Source: Gigantopelta aegis
Taxonomy: Eukaryota > Mollusca > Gastropoda > Neomphalida > Peltospiridae
Assembly (NCBI RefSeq): GCF_016097555.1
Contig: NC_054703.1
Coordinates: forward strand, 17,059,969 to 17,123,968
Direction: 5' to 3'
Length of the DNA: 64,000 nucleotides
Each line of letters starts with the position of its first letter. The first letter of the stretch is position 1. Shown here piece by piece: positions 14,049-25,579 of the stretch. The position numbers and the translations under genes are program-made. The notes beneath the pieces were generated by a model that made no database searches, was not told where the DNA came from, and saw only the letters and a program-made list of their open reading frames with translations.

Positions 14049-14183
14049 GTATTAATTTTGTCAAATGGTATTAATTTTGTCAAATGATTACCCTCTAGCT
14101 TCCCTTACCATAGCCCTGTATACACACGCGTACACGCACGCACACTCTCACTCTTTCTGTCTCTCTCTCTCTCCCTCCCTCCC

Positions 14184-14271
<88 letters not shown>

Positions 14272-17200
14272 ACTAGTTCATGCATGGTGGAAGCAATAAC
14301 AGTGCTCGAACTTAATGCCACGGAAATAAAAATGGTATCAGGTCGTTTCGTCCCCGGTGCATGTTTGTTCCCAAACCGTTTTGGACCCATATATAATGTT
14401 TAAAAGTATTATTGTTTGTAATTACCAAATAATGTATATAATTATGCAGAACATATCCAGAACAATGTTTTTGAACCCGTTTGACAATGGGGCCTCTTAC
14501 GGGAGTATTATTTTAACAGTAGGCCCTAATTATCGTAAAAAACTGTGAACCGGGCTACCCCATAAACCGGTCTATTTACATTTGACTTGTTCTTAAGGAA
14601 TCTGGATACAATTGAACCCTAACATCAAAATACTTACAAGTGTTTAATTAAGAAAACTTTCCCAAAAACAAAGTGCACAAATGAGGAAAAGATAAGTAGA
14701 TATCAAAATAGTTTTTATATTATTATTATATAGGGAAGTGTATACATGGCCACCATTTTGCACTGTGTGCACTATATTAAAGGTCAACAATCATGGCACA
14801 TTATTAATACACAGTATATTAAAAAAATACATAAAGATTACATTATTAACCATAAAAAAGAAAAATACCACCCCAATTATTAATAAAGAAACTTTTTGTA
14901 AAACGCTCGGGGAAAAAACACTGATCCAGTCAATTTGACCCGCATCTGACCTGTGACGTAGCATCAGGTGAATTCCACTCGGTAGGTTAGCATGGCGACA
15001 GCATGTAATGATTCTTCAGAAAATAGCTCATTCTTATCGGACGTTAGTTTGGACATTTTGGACTTGTCGCATTTGTCTATTTATTGTAATGCTACCTCGA
15101 TTGGTGAGGAAAAGGAGAAAATCCGTTAGGGGTACTTCCCTATCAGTTTGGACCGTAGTACACCCGACGAGGCGCATTCATTGTCAATCTAATCATTACT
15201 TGGTTACAGACATCTGCGATTGGTACCCGTTTCATTTACAAAATATGAAAATAGAAGATTTTATTGTTCAAAGTTAATCGTTTAATTGGTTAACTAAAGG
15301 CTTATTTGCAAAAGCAATACATGTCTACAGATTTCGCAGACATCGGTAGCTCGGACAGCATATAACAGTCAGCTCACTATGAGATCAAGGAATCTAAGTG
15401 GTTGTGTGTGTACTGCCAATATGCTACAGTTTTCAGACGTCGGATGCACGTTTGTTCCTAATTTGCTCTGTCGGTGTCGGAAGGTGTGAATTCCGTTGTA
15501 ATAAACAGAATAACACTGATGTACGTTTGTTCCCGACAATTTGTGGTCGGATGGTGTAAATGTCGCAGTAACGATGGTCGTTGTAACGAGGTATGACTAT
15601 ATGTTAAAACAATAAAGGTAGGAAAAAAATATATTTTTTTTAAATCGCATTAACGTTCGGTAGGCCTATCTGTTTTTGTTTTCGGGTGATGTTCGGGATA
15701 TCGTTATGTACAGCCCGAACATGAAAAATGCGATTTTATAAAAAATATTTTTCCTACATTAATTTTTTTAACATATATAAATGCATCGTGTTGAGGTGTA
15801 TTTTGGTGCCAAATATGAACAATGTACATAGAGGCACTGATTTATATTTGCTTTATAATAGTGTAAAAGTGTGTAAATATAAAATTGTGCCCCCCCCCCA
15901 ACTTTTTGGCACCTTCCTACGTCACTGACTGCATAAGAGTTTTGGTGACGTCATGTGACATGTGTCACTCTTGAAAACAATAGCCCGGTTTACAGGAATA
16001 GCTGAAGAATATCAACATTAGACTACGACATGCATTTAATCTCTTCACAACAGAAATTATCATGGATATTAACATTTGTTGGTTGATTTTGACAATAAAG
16101 TGAACACGGTAAAACATTATTTCATCAAATTGATCGTACATTACAATGTGCTTGTATAGAAGCCAGTTCCCATTAATAGGCCGGTTCATGGTTACTTGAG
16201 GATACCTTTCAAAAACACATGATTACTCTTAATATGCTAAATGGCCTCTTAATTATTTATCTGACAATGGCCAAATTAATTGTAGGTTAAAGTATGTTTA
16301 ATGTCAGTAATATTAGATAAATCTATACAATGTTATGGAAAATAAAATAATAATTCGTTTGAACTTGGTTTTACCTTGTACCTCCAATGTTTGAGCTAGC
16401 CCAAATTTTGGGGCCCTTTGGGAGCATCTGGGGTGGGACCTTTTGCATCAGTTGGCGTGTCTGTTGCATATAACCTCATTGTAAGATTGGTAGAGTGCAC
16501 AGATTGGAAGTGTTTTTTCCTGGTATCACTAAGGGACCGTCCATAATTTTCAACATTTTCACGAGCGTACAAACCATACGTAGGGGGGGGGGGGGGGGGG
16601 GGGGGGTTAAGAGGCCAGCGTACACTCTTTTTGAAAATGAAAAATGTCAATAAACATTTTTCATTTGGGGGATTTACACTTTTAGGAGGGAGGGAGGGGT
16701 TGGTCAAAAGTGTACTATTTGTACACTTGTGAAAATGTTGAAAATTATGGTCAGCCCCTAATACATGTTTAGGCTAGACCAATTCTTGCAGAGAACAGAG
16801 GGGTGAATATTTAGGGATGTCTGGCAGGGCCAACACAGCAGACAATTTGTCTGGCATGGGTCATTTTACACTTATTCACTTAAACTTGGTTTTACTTGAT
16901 ACCTCCAGTGTTTGAGCTGGCCCAAATTTGGGGGTGTCTGGGGAGCCTTTAGCAGCAGTTGGCTTGTCTGTCACATATAACCTTACTGTAAGATTGGCAG
17001 TGTGCACAGTTTGCAGCGGTTGGCTTGTGTGTCACATATAACCTTACTGTAAGATTGGCAGTGTGCACAGTTTGCAGCGGTTGGCTTGTCTGTCACATAT
17101 AACCTTACTGTAAGATTGGCAGTGTGCACAGTTTGCAGCGGTTGGCTTGTCTGTCACATATAACCTTACTGTAAGATTGGCAGTGTGCACAGTTTGCAGC

Positions 17201-19613
17201 GGTTGGCTTGTCTGTCACATATAACCTTACTGTAAGATTGGCAGTGTGCACAGTTTGCAGCGGTTGGCTTGTCTGTCACATATAACCTTACTGTAAGATT
17301 GGCAGTGTGCACAGTTTGGAAGTGGTTCTGATTGGTACCTCCAATTTTTTAGCTAGACCAATTTTAGGGTTCATTTATGGGTTCCCAGGGTTTACACGCA
17401 GCAGGTGGGTCCCATTTCTGTGTGTCTCATGGTACTCCCTAACTGTCCTTGTACTCAGATATTAGTAACCAGTTTGTTAAGCTCAAGGCCCTGCATGGGC
17501 TCCCGGTCTAGATGTACGTACATGTATAGAGCTTAGTAACGATAACATTGTAGAACTGTTGAGCGACGCTGACATCCGATTTTTCTGTAAACAATGTGGC
17601 ACAAGAATAAAAATGACTGTATGTTAAAAACAAACTAGCCATTGTTTAATACCATTATTCTTTTCTGTTTCAGCCAATTTCCCCGAACATGTTGTTGACA
17701 AACTTCCGGAAGACATAGCATGTGGAGTATATTATGGCTGGGCGAATGTAGACAGTGGGGAGGTCTACAAGATGGTGATGAGCATCGGCTGGAATCCATT
17801 CTACAAAAACACTAAAAAGACCATGGTAAGAAACAAATAGTCAATCCTGTCTCTTTCTGTAGACTGCGCTGGGCTATTTCTTGCTCTAGCCAGTGCACCA
17901 CGACTGGTATATCAAAGGCTGTAGTGTGTGTTATCCTGTCTGTGGGAAGCGCAAATAAAAAATCCTTTGCTGCCTGTTATAAAAGAGTAGCCTCTTGGTG
18001 ACAGCAGGTTTCCTCTAAAACACAGTGTCAGAATGACATCCAATGTGCTCTAGTGGCGTCGTTAAATAAAACAAACTTTACTTTTTTACTTTCTGTAGAC
18101 ATGTGTTGGTGTATAGTCAATCCTGTCTCTTTCTATAGACATGTGTTGGTTTATAGTCAATTCTGTCTCTTTCTGTAGACATGTGTTGGTGTATAGTCAA
18201 TCCATTCTCTTTCTGTAGACATGTTGGTGTATAGTCAATCCTGTCTCTTTCTGTAGACGTGTTGGTGTATAATCAATCCTGTCTCTTTCTGTAGACATAT
18301 ATGTTGGTGTATCGTCAATCCATTCTCTTTCTGTAGACATGTGTTGGTGTATATTCAATCCTGTCTCTTTCTGTAGACATGTGTTGGTGTATAGTCAATC
18401 CTGTCTCTTTCTGTAGACATCTGTTGGTGTATAGTCAATCCTATCTTTTTCTGTAGACATATGTTGGTGTATAGTCAATCCTGTCTTTTTCTGTAGACAG
18501 GTGTTTGTATATAGTCAATCCTGTCTCTTTCTGTAGACAGGTGTTGGTGTATAGTCAATCCTGTTTCTTTCTATAGACACGTGCTGGTGTATAGTCAATC
18601 CTTTCTCTTTCTATAGACAGGTGTTGGTGTATAGTTAATCCTGTCTCTTTCTGTAGACATGTGTTTGTATATAGTCAAGTCTGTCTCTTTAGAACTGTAG
18701 ACAGGTGTTGGTGTATAGTCAATCCTGTCTCTTTCTATAGACACGTGCTGGTGTATAGTCAATCCTTTCTCTTTCTATAGACAGGTGTTGGTGTATAGTC
18801 AATCCTGTCTTTCTGTAGACATGTGTTTGTATATAGTCAAGTCTGTCTCTTTAGAACTGTAGACATGTGTTGGTGTATAGTCAATCCTGTCTTTTTCTAT
18901 CAACAGGTGTTGATGTATAGTCAATCCTTTCTCTTTCTCTAGACAGGTGTTGGTGTATAGTCAATACTGTTTCTTTCTATAGACAGGTGTTGATGTATAG
19001 TCAATCCTTTCTCTTTCTCCAGACAGGTGTTGGTTTGTAGTCAATCCTTTCTCTTTCTGTAGACAGGCGTTTGTGTATCATTAAGCAGCTCACTCTGATT
19101 CTTATTACAATCTGTGATGGGTTTGTTTTACAGGAGACTCACATTATGAACGTGTTCAAAGAAGACTTCTACGGCTCTGTACTGAAGACTGTCATGTTGG
19201 GCTACATTCGGCCTATGACCACGTTCAAGTCACTTGGTGAGAATTTCGCTAATCAAGAGTTTGAAAACAAAATGTTTCCTGGTAATTAATTATAATCATT
19301 TTAGGTTCCTATACTGGCCATAGGTACAAGTTAAATTTCTGTAGTTCTATTGTAAAATTTTGGAACAGTTTATATAGAATCCATCCATAAACTGATAAAT
19401 GATTTTATGCTCATAAATGTTTAACAGCAATTCCTTTAATTAGAATAGATCTTTTATTGTTCTTTTTAAACTTGATGACTCAATTGGTTTTCAGATGAAC
19501 TGATAACGGCCATCAAGTCAGACATTGGAACTGCCTCAGATCTGTTAGAGTCGAAGGAAGCACAAGACTTTAAGAAGAATAACTTCTTTAAAAATACTCA
19601 AAAGCCATCTTGA
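13961..19613 (+). CDS. RFK: Riboflavin kinase (ATP:riboflavin 5'-phosphotransferase), complete, four exons
   Basis: Joined exons 13961-14048, 17674-17825, 19134-19236 and 19495-19613 code 153 residues (human RFK has 155). The enzyme makes FMN from riboflavin and ATP in the cytosol, the first step to FAD. Visible landmarks: H-L-P-Y-F at 5-9; the G-F-G-R-G-S-K loop at 17-23; P-T-A-N at 28-31, whose Thr binds Mg-ATP and whose codons span intron 1; G-W-N-P-F-Y-K-N at 66-73; E81 of E-T-H-I-M, the position of the catalytic base; and K-E-D-F-Y-G at 89-94. Frame closes exactly (88+152+103+119 bp). An in-frame ATG at 13952 would add three residues. I prefer 13961 for its purine at -3 and its match to the short N-terminus of the family. 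Introns 1 and 2 hold minisatellites. All splice sites are GT-AG. Confidence 0.93.
14048..14085 (+). repeat. 19-bp tandem duplication of the RFK exon 1 donor
   Basis: GGTATTAATTTTGTCAAAT occurs twice back to back at 14048-14066 and 14067-14085. Each copy starts with the exon's final G and the GT donor. Confidence 0.9.
14159..14270. repeat. (TC)n microsatellite in RFK intron 1
   Basis: TC and TCCC tract of about 110 bp, starting about 110 bp downstream of the exon 1 donor. Confidence 0.95.
14271..16952. other. RFK intron 1, unique part
   Basis: No exon is supported. The ATG at 14992 opens a 45-codon frame ending at 15129 that I do not recognise. There are poly-C (15891) and poly-G (about 16581) runs. 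CTTGGTTTTACxTxxTACCTCCA and GTTTGAGCTxGCCCAAATTT stretches near 16364 and 16888 are repeated, so this part has internal duplication leading into the 61-bp array. Confidence 0.4.
16953..17325 (+). repeat. 61-bp minisatellite in RFK intron 1, about six copies
   Basis: The unit includes GGTTGGCTTGTCTGTCACAT, ACCTTACTGTAAGATTGGCA and GTGCACAGTTTGCAG. Inner copies are nearly identical at a 61-bp spacing (17017, 17078, 17139, 17200, 17261). Each unit carries a donor-like ACT|GTAAGATT and an acceptor-like TTTGCAG. Confidence 0.9.
17326..17673. other. End of RFK intron 1
   Basis: Unique sequence ending in the acceptor tract TTCTTTTCTGTTTCAG before exon 2. Confidence 0.6.
17674..17825 (+). CDS. RFK: RFK exon 2
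   Basis: Codes the last two bases of A30, then N-F-P-E-H-V-V-D-K-L-P to K-K-T-M80. Acceptor TTTCTGTTTCAG|CC, donor CCATG|GTAAGA. It closely follows the vertebrate sequence. Confidence 0.93.
17838..19075 (+). repeat. ~37-bp minisatellite filling RFK intron 2, about 25 copies
   Basis: The unit is about TGTTGGTGTATAGTCAATCC followed by TGTCTCTTTCTGTAGACATG. The first copy begins about 12 bp after the exon 2 donor, is interrupted by a SINE, and the array resumes at about 18095 and runs to 19075. Each unit has a pyrimidine tract plus TGTAG or TATAG, which looks like a 3' splice site. Units vary by substitutions and small indels. Confidence 0.9.
17866..18087 (+). mobile_element. SINE type A inserted in the RFK intron 2 array
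   Basis: Reads GGGCTATTTCTTGCTCTAGC, CAGTGCACCACGACTGGTAT, GGGAAGCGCAAATAAAA and CGTCGTTAAATAAAACAAAC. It is 5'-truncated. CTTTCTGTAGAC flanks both sides, but that is also the array motif, so the target duplication cannot be proved. Confidence 0.8.
19134..19236 (+). CDS. RFK: RFK exon 3
   Basis: Begins with the catalytic-base position E81 (E-T-H-I-M-N-V-F-K-E-D-F-Y-G) and ends F-K-S-L plus one base. Acceptor GTTTGTTTTACAG, donor CTTG|GTGAGA. Confidence 0.93.
19495..19613 (+). CDS. RFK: RFK exon 4 and stop codon
   Basis: Acceptor TTGGTTTTCAG. Codes D-E-L-I-T-A-I-K-S-D-I to N-N-F-F-K-N-T-Q-K-P-S and TGA at 19611. This is the helical C-terminus of the family; N-N-F-F corresponds to D-N-F-F in vertebrates. 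Confidence 0.92.
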
Positions 19614-19730
19614 CAACACTAGATAATAGGGTATTATTATTTAAAATGTATATATTATGGACTATTTTTATAATGGATCATTGAGCTCAGTATAAAATTA
19701 TTTCATCTACTGCAGCTGATTGTGTTCAGC

Positions 19731-19736
19731 ATTAAA
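19731..19736 (+). promoter_or_regulatory. Candidate RFK poly(A) signal
   Basis: ATTAAA 118 bp after the stop codon, the nearest recognisable signal. The cleavage site is not determined. Confidence 0.4.
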
Positions 19737-20180
19737 TTACACAATCATCTCAAGTGTGCGATTTTGGTTTTAAAAATTAAAGTGTCATAAAAACATAAAG
19801 TTTGCAAATCTTTAGAGCCTGCCATGAACCCAGCGAGCCGTGCCGTGCATCTCCAGTAGAACAGAAGATACACTAAATGTTTTGCAGGAAACCATGGAAA
19901 AGATTACTGTTCAAGACTGTGGTTTCACAGGATTTTAAGATATATCACTATTCGAGATTAATGGTATCCCGGGGATACCAGAATTTAATTTTGGATACCG
20001 GACTTCCAGAACCCAGTATCCCACCGGGATGCCATATAATACTAAATTCTCAGGTGGGATACCAGATTTTGAAATGTTAGTATCCAATTGGGATACTGGC
20101 CAAAAAATGTAATCTCGAACACTGTATATGTTGACTGTGTCATTTCGAAGAATCAATGTAATTTGTACAAATAATTTTTA

Positions 20181-20510
20181 CGAGCCAAGCAGGATCGTAT
20201 GCTAGTCAAGCTAGAGAGTCTTATATGATTTTTGCGAGCCAAGCAGGATCGTATGCTAGCCAAGCTAGAGAGTCTTATATGATTTTTACGAGCCAAGCAG
20301 GATCGTATGCTAGCCAAGCTAGAGAGTCTTATATGATTTTTGCGAGCCAAGCAGGATCGTATGCCAGCCAAGCTAGAGAGTCTTGTATGATTTTTGCGAG
20401 CCAAGCAGGATCGTATGCCAGCCAAGCTAGAGAGTCTTGTATGATTTTTGCGAGCCAAGCAGGATCGTATGCCAGCCAAGCTAGAGTCTTATATGATTTT
20501 TGTGAGCCTC
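20181..20510. repeat. 54-bp minisatellite, six copies
   Basis: The unit starts CGAGCCAAGCAGGATCGTAT and ends near CTTATATGATTTTTG. The 54-bp period is a multiple of three and stop-free in several frames on both strands, so it gives repeated-peptide frames that are not genes. It lies just downstream of RFK. Confidence 0.95.
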
Positions 20511-20974
20511 TGGCTCCCGGACTCTGCTCAAAATCGCACACTGATCTTACTTACCTGATCGGTTTGAGTAAACTCATTGTATCATTGATTTCAGTTTGTC
20601 ATATCCAGTCATAAGTAAACTGTTTCCTTTATACACGTAGGTGAAAACTTTAGTTCATCTTAGTCAAAAGTGACTTGATGCATTCTATAAACTTAATCTT
20701 TCCACCACGAGGGTCCAAATCATCATGTGGTTTTATGTTGGAAATATGAACTGAGTCTATGTTCAATGGTGTTTTTGTCAAGGTTCTGCCAAGACCAATA
20801 CCAATTAACTAAACAGGGTTATTATTTTTCATACTAAAACAACATGGGTAGTGAATTCTAGTTATTCTATATGCATACTATTAGGCCTATTGGTACATTC
20901 AAGCACAAACGACCACTCACGATAACCAAGTGATAATATTATTTTCTTTGAGACTGTTTTTATATTTTAGATGG
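20511..20974. other. Non-coding spacer
   Basis: Nothing recognised between the 54-bp array and the LTR-element fossil. Confidence 0.35.
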
Positions 20975-21136
20975 TGTAATATATGTGTGACCGATGATGG
21001 TCGATTATACTAGACATACAAATAAAAACCTTGCTGGTTCCGATGCTTTTATTCTATGTGCTTCTCAAAACCGGACTCACTTCCGGAATACAGGTTCGTA
21101 CCCCAGGAAATGCGGAATCATATTTCTAACATTACA
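20975..21136 (-). repeat. 3' LTR of the Ty3/Gypsy-type fossil
   Basis: A 162-bp segment. On the minus strand it starts TGTAAT and ends ATTACA (perfect 6-bp inverted ends). It follows a purine tract (AAAAGAAAAGAGGGA) and contains AATAAA. No second LTR occurs in the window. Confidence 0.7.
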
Positions 21137-21387
21137 TCCCTCTTTTCTTTTCAGAATGGATCTGTAGTATGAGACAAATAAAAGAATCTTGGAAACATAT
21201 ATACTTAGGTTTCATGAAATGTGATTAGTCTTTTAAATCAAGTCTTTCTTATTCCTTATATTATATTGTATTCCTTATAATATATTTAAAGAGTTTGAAT
21301 CCAAAATGTCTTTCAAAAGTTATTCATTATACATCTAAACTGTCAATATAATCAACAAAAGTCTTAGGAATAACAAACCAAAACATG

Positions 21388-21930
21388 CAATCTAATTAAA
21401 ATTAGCTCCACTATTACATGTGGATGTAACAACACCCAGTTGGAGCTCATGTCAGTTGACCTTTCATTCGACCAATCAAAACCTTACTTGCAAAATCATG
21501 CCAGTGATTTGAAAACATTCAGGATTATACCGAGGGTATACGAAATGATTCAGGTGAATTACGAAGTATGCCGGAAACTAATTTCAATATAAAATTTTAT
21601 ATAAAAAATTTTTTTCAAGATGGAAAAATTCAAAACATGATGGTATAGCCATATAATCTGTTTATACTAGTATACAATCCAGAGTTTATTACTGCACTTT
21701 TCCCCCTGTTTTTTAATGTTGAAATAGATCAACAAGTTCGTCTGTTGCATAAATAGTCTTGCCCAATATTTTTAGAATCTGTATGCTCCTGAATAACGCT
21801 ATAAAAGGCGAAGTGTAATGGGTCGATATTTAAATTGTTATTTATAGATGAAATGTTACCTGGACATGGGAGTCCATGCAATGCTGTTAAATCTACTGGT
21901 AGTCCAGTAGAGCTAATTTTAATCAGATTG
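21388..21930. mobile_element. MULE-like MITE, copy 1, nested in the LTR fossil
   Basis: Starts CAATCTAATTAAAATTAGCT and ends AGCTAATTTTAATCAGATTG. Internal sequence (ATAAAAGGCGAAGTGT, GAAATGTTACCTGGACAT) matches the copy at 39918-40511. The flanks CAAAACATG and CATAACATG match 8 of 9 bases. No coding capacity. Confidence 0.75.
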
Positions 21931-23705
21931 CATAACATGCAGAATAAAATGAAGTAATATATTGAAGACTATGTAGCCTTCAAAACAAGCCAGGGGATTA
22001 TTGTTCCCCTATCTACACAAATAGTCCTTTAGTTTTGTTGGTGCAAGTCTGTCATGAGTTGGGTATTTCTTCAAGTGTGGATCATCTCTGGTATTATGCA
22101 ACATGGGTGTATTGTTAATACGTTTGGAAAAGGAAGAGTTCCTGGTGATAGATCTTTCCTCATTTTTAGCAGTTATCATGGATCCCTTGTTTGTAGATAC
22201 AGTCAAAGGTTTTGGGTTGAATGGTGTTGACAGCTTCCCTCCCGGTTTCTGTCGCACAAGCACAGTGTCTCCCAACGTTGATATTGGATGGTTTCTTATT
22301 TCAGGGATGTGGAAGCTTTTATGCGTAAATGCGCTTTTCCATTTCGTCTAAAAAAAAAACAACCCGAAACATGATGTTCAATACTGTTCACCATACAAGG
22401 TTCATTTGCATGTTTTCATTGTTTCAAGTTTATGATGTGTGCCTTATATTATAAGTTGTAACCAGTTTAGATTTGCTAGCATTGAATGCAATTTTTAGCA
22501 GTTCCATGAGTTGCAAACAATAATTTTCCTTCAGGGGCCCTTGAGCGGCTCCTGAACCCCGGCAGCAGTAAACTTTTTTGTTCCAGCCACTCTCACATTC
22601 CTGTTATTTACATCTGCATACCTCTTCATCCTTTCTTTGGTCATTTTGTTTCATCATAGCATCACTACATGAGTGTGAATGTTCAGGTAGTTCAGGTAGG
22701 AAAGTTTTAATGGAGCGGCCAAACAATGCAGTAGCAGGAGGTAATTTCGTAGAGCTGTGCGGTGTCGCTCTGTAATTCTGAAGGAAAGTGTGCAGTTCAG
22801 ATTTCCAAGGTTTTCCTTCGATATGTGTGGTTCTTACAGCTTTTCCAAGGGTTTTCATGAAACGTTCAACCTCTGGATCAGCCCGAGGTCATTCTGGTGT
22901 GATATTTCTGTGAGTGAATCCAAACTGTTCAGCAAATGTTGCAAAGTCTCGACTATTAAACAGTGGTCCATTATCCATCTTGATGACATCAGGAATGCCA
23001 AACAGTGACATGGCATGTTCAAACTTAGGAATCGTAGCTTTGGCAGATGTGGATGTCACAACATAAACTAATGGATATCTAGAATATTCATCAATGAGAA
23101 CAAGCAAGTACATGTATTCCCCAGATGGGAACGGTCCACAGAAGTCTACACTGATGTTTTGCCAATGGCGGTCAGGTAGTTCTGACATTTGGTTCTCGAT
23201 TATCAGATTATATTGCAGCTTGGCAAGGTAAGCATTTGGTAAGTTTTTCCTCAACAAAATTGTCAATGCCTGGAAACCAGACGTTTTCTCTGAGTTGTTA
23301 TTTCGTCTTCACTATGCCTTGGTACCCTTGATGAGCAATGTCAGTGGCACGCTGTTGAAGATTTTTAGGTATCATCAGTCTATTTCCTCGAAGGAGGATG
23401 TCACCATCTGAACTGGCAGTCAGTTCTTCCCTAATTTGCCAATATGATCTGTAAGCTGTTGTATCAGTAATGGTATGCCATTTATCGTTCACAACTGCAC
23501 CGATGACTTGCTGTAAATCATTGTCAAGCACAGTTTGTTTGATTTCAGTCAGTGTCATAGCCTTCGGAACTGCATGAGAAGTTATGAAACTAACATACCT
23601 TTCTGCAACTGATGTAGCTTCTGCTGCTAGTGTTGTCATGTTTGCTGGATGCTGCAACATATAGTCAGCTGGGTTGTCTTTTCCTGGTTCACGGGTGGAG
23701 GCACC

Positions 23706-24223
23706 TAAAAGAATAGACCAATTAAGTAAACAGTCAGTTTATCAATTCAGTTTCTAGGTTTCTCAAACACAGAGGAGCTCAGTGCATGAACAAAACATGG
23801 TACATCGTTCATTTGTTTTGTAGCCAGTTTATTTTGCATTAGAAAATAATAAATACTGATTGCTCACTTACTGAGATGGATATTTTTACAGAACATTGCG
23901 ACACATGACTTTTTCACCATTCCTCAAAAATCAACAAACTGCTACATTTGTTTCTTCAATTCTACTACTAATTCCTGATGTGATGCATTAAGTGTTACGT
24001 AACAACCTGTTCACCAGATGGTGCATTCAGTGGGATGGAGCACAATGGCTGTACCCATTATACATTTAGTTGTTTCATTAATTAAACATAATATTATACT
24101 TGTTGATATTAAGCAATAATGTGCATTATATATCGTTGAATATGCATTATATATCGTTGAATTGCATTATATATCGTTGAATATGCATTCCAGTCCAAAA
24201 GCCCTGCTTAAGCATTCCTTTAA
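23706..24223. other. Non-coding stretch with a small tandem repeat
   Basis: GCATTATATATCGTTGAAT occurs three times at about 24120-24185. Nothing else recognised. Confidence 0.5.
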
Positions 24224-24621
24224 AGGAACAGTCCCTAGTTTTTAAACACTGAGGCATGTTTTTCACTATTAGAGTTGTTTATGATCACTGAAATCAAACA
24301 TTACTTATATTGTATTGTTTAGATTATCTATTTCCGTGCATCCAAAGTGTTTGTGGTCATCCTGGTGTTTGTAATATCACAAAATGCAGTTTTCATATTT
24401 TTAAAAACCCACGTGCATCTGAGAAGTAACAGTTATGGAGTCGCGTTTTAGTCCATTTTTAAGGGTATTTCAACATCACAGACTGTTGTTTCACTTTGTT
24501 GTATCCAGATTTGTTACAGGTTTGTAAATTAACCAAACTTAGTGTCCAGTTTTACGGGTTGAAACTTGGGTCTAGGTGAAATATATACCTCATTAGTGTT
24601 TAAAAACTAGGATCTGTTCCT
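24224..24621. mobile_element. TTAA-target MITE (piggyBac-like), 398 bp
   Basis: Flanked by TTAA on both sides (24220-24223 and 24622-24625). Terminal inverted repeats begin AGGAACAGTCCCTAGTTTTT and AGGAACAGATCCTAGTTTTT (25 of 27 match). The interior shares sequence with the 785-bp elements at 50.3, 53.8 and 57.0 kb (CATCCTGGTGTTTGTAATAT versus AATCCTGATGTTTGTAAAAC; TGTTACAGGTTTGTAxATTA). TTAA duplication is the piggyBac hallmark. No transposase present. Confidence 0.75.
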
Positions 24622-25579
24622 TTAAGGTCGCACCGTATTCTCACAGATCATTTTAAACACAACAACCATCTTTAGTTTTCTGTAATTTATTTTAAATGAT
24701 TGTTTGAATCCCATTAATGTTTACATCTGTTAAACTTATAAACTTAGGACCATTTTAACAGTTTACAAAATTCATATTACAAAATATATTAAAATAGTCA
24801 TATGTCATTTGACAATGTATACTCTATAGAACAAACTGACCTGTATTAAGCAGTCATTTTTTTTCCTTGTTAGGTGGTTGCTTAACAAAGGTGTGTCTGA
24901 TGTTGAAAAGTGCAATAATTAAATTTTCATTACATTCAGTACAATTCAGTTTCATCCCATTGGTCCAGCTGTAGCAACAAGAGTCTCTTCATTTCTCGAT
25001 GAAAGTAAAAATAATGTTGTCCAGGAACATCACATCGGATGACGTCACTTTATATTGTCTTATTGAGAGAGATTATTTATGAACCAAAAGCATAATTCAA
25101 AATAAAATATTAACTTCTAGTGTTATTATTACTAATCTTACTGTATGTTTGGAATTTAATTGTACTGATTGTCTGTAATTTTGTTACGTTCATCTGGTTG
25201 TGAAGAAAACAAATCATTAGTAAATTTTTTTTAAACTGCCACAATTCACGCAGTTTGCAGATGATTTTGTTGTGTTCATACCCTGATGAATGTTAAAGAA
25301 ATAATGTACAATTGTTAAATGTTTTCCAAGCCTATACGGTACTGAATGTTATTTTACATCACAGCTGGCTCTGTGATCGGTGCCTGGAGGCAGGAACAGA
25401 CCAATACACTTATTGAAACATTTATAATGTACTGTTGTTGATAGCTGAACTGGTGATCTGCCAACAGTCATAAACCCATTAGAGGCCATTTACAATTATC
25501 TACATTACTTCAAGACATTTCTGCAAAATTTTCCTTTTTGATTTAATCCTAAGGGATTTTCAAAATCCAATAGCATCAA
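24622..25579. other. Non-coding stretch holding dispersed repeat R2, copy 1
   Basis: About 25025-25315 resembles 40977-41190: shared GGAACATCACAT, TTATGAACC, TTCAAAATAAAATAT, GGAATTTAATT/GAAATTTAATT, and GTTCATACCC followed by ATGAA. It is a diverged dispersed repeat of unknown class. Confidence 0.5.

Larger units (their letters stand above)
20975..23705 (-). mobile_element. Ty3/Gypsy-type LTR retrotransposon fossil, 5'-truncated
   Basis: Minus-strand remnant of pol plus the 3' LTR. Parts in element order: the end of the RNase H region and linker (about 23705-23300), the integrase zinc-binding region and integrase core (about 23270-22600), the C-terminal pol tail (about 22280-22009), a non-coding 3' region, a purine-rich tract at about 21137-21152 and the 3' LTR. 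The family follows from integrase phrases such as H-W-Q-N-I-S-V-D-F-C-G-P-F. No 5' LTR, gag, protease or reverse transcriptase was found. The copy is broken at several points and carries a nested MITE, so it looks old and inactive. Confidence 0.85.

Noticed and set aside
13815-14087. 90-codon frame overlapping RFK exon 1
   Set aside because: It is in a different frame from the riboflavin kinase peptide and has no homology that I recognise.
14992-15129. 45-codon frame with M-A-T-A-C-N-D-S-S-E-N in RFK intron 1
   Set aside because: Short, ends at a stop with no clear splice continuation, and no family recognised. It may be part of an unknown repeat.
20153-20614. Repeated-peptide frames on both strands
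   Set aside because: The 54-bp array keeps several frames open on both strands; no gene signals.
22103-23008. Plus-strand frames over the LTR-element fossil
   Set aside because: Antisense shadows of the minus-strand pol remnant.
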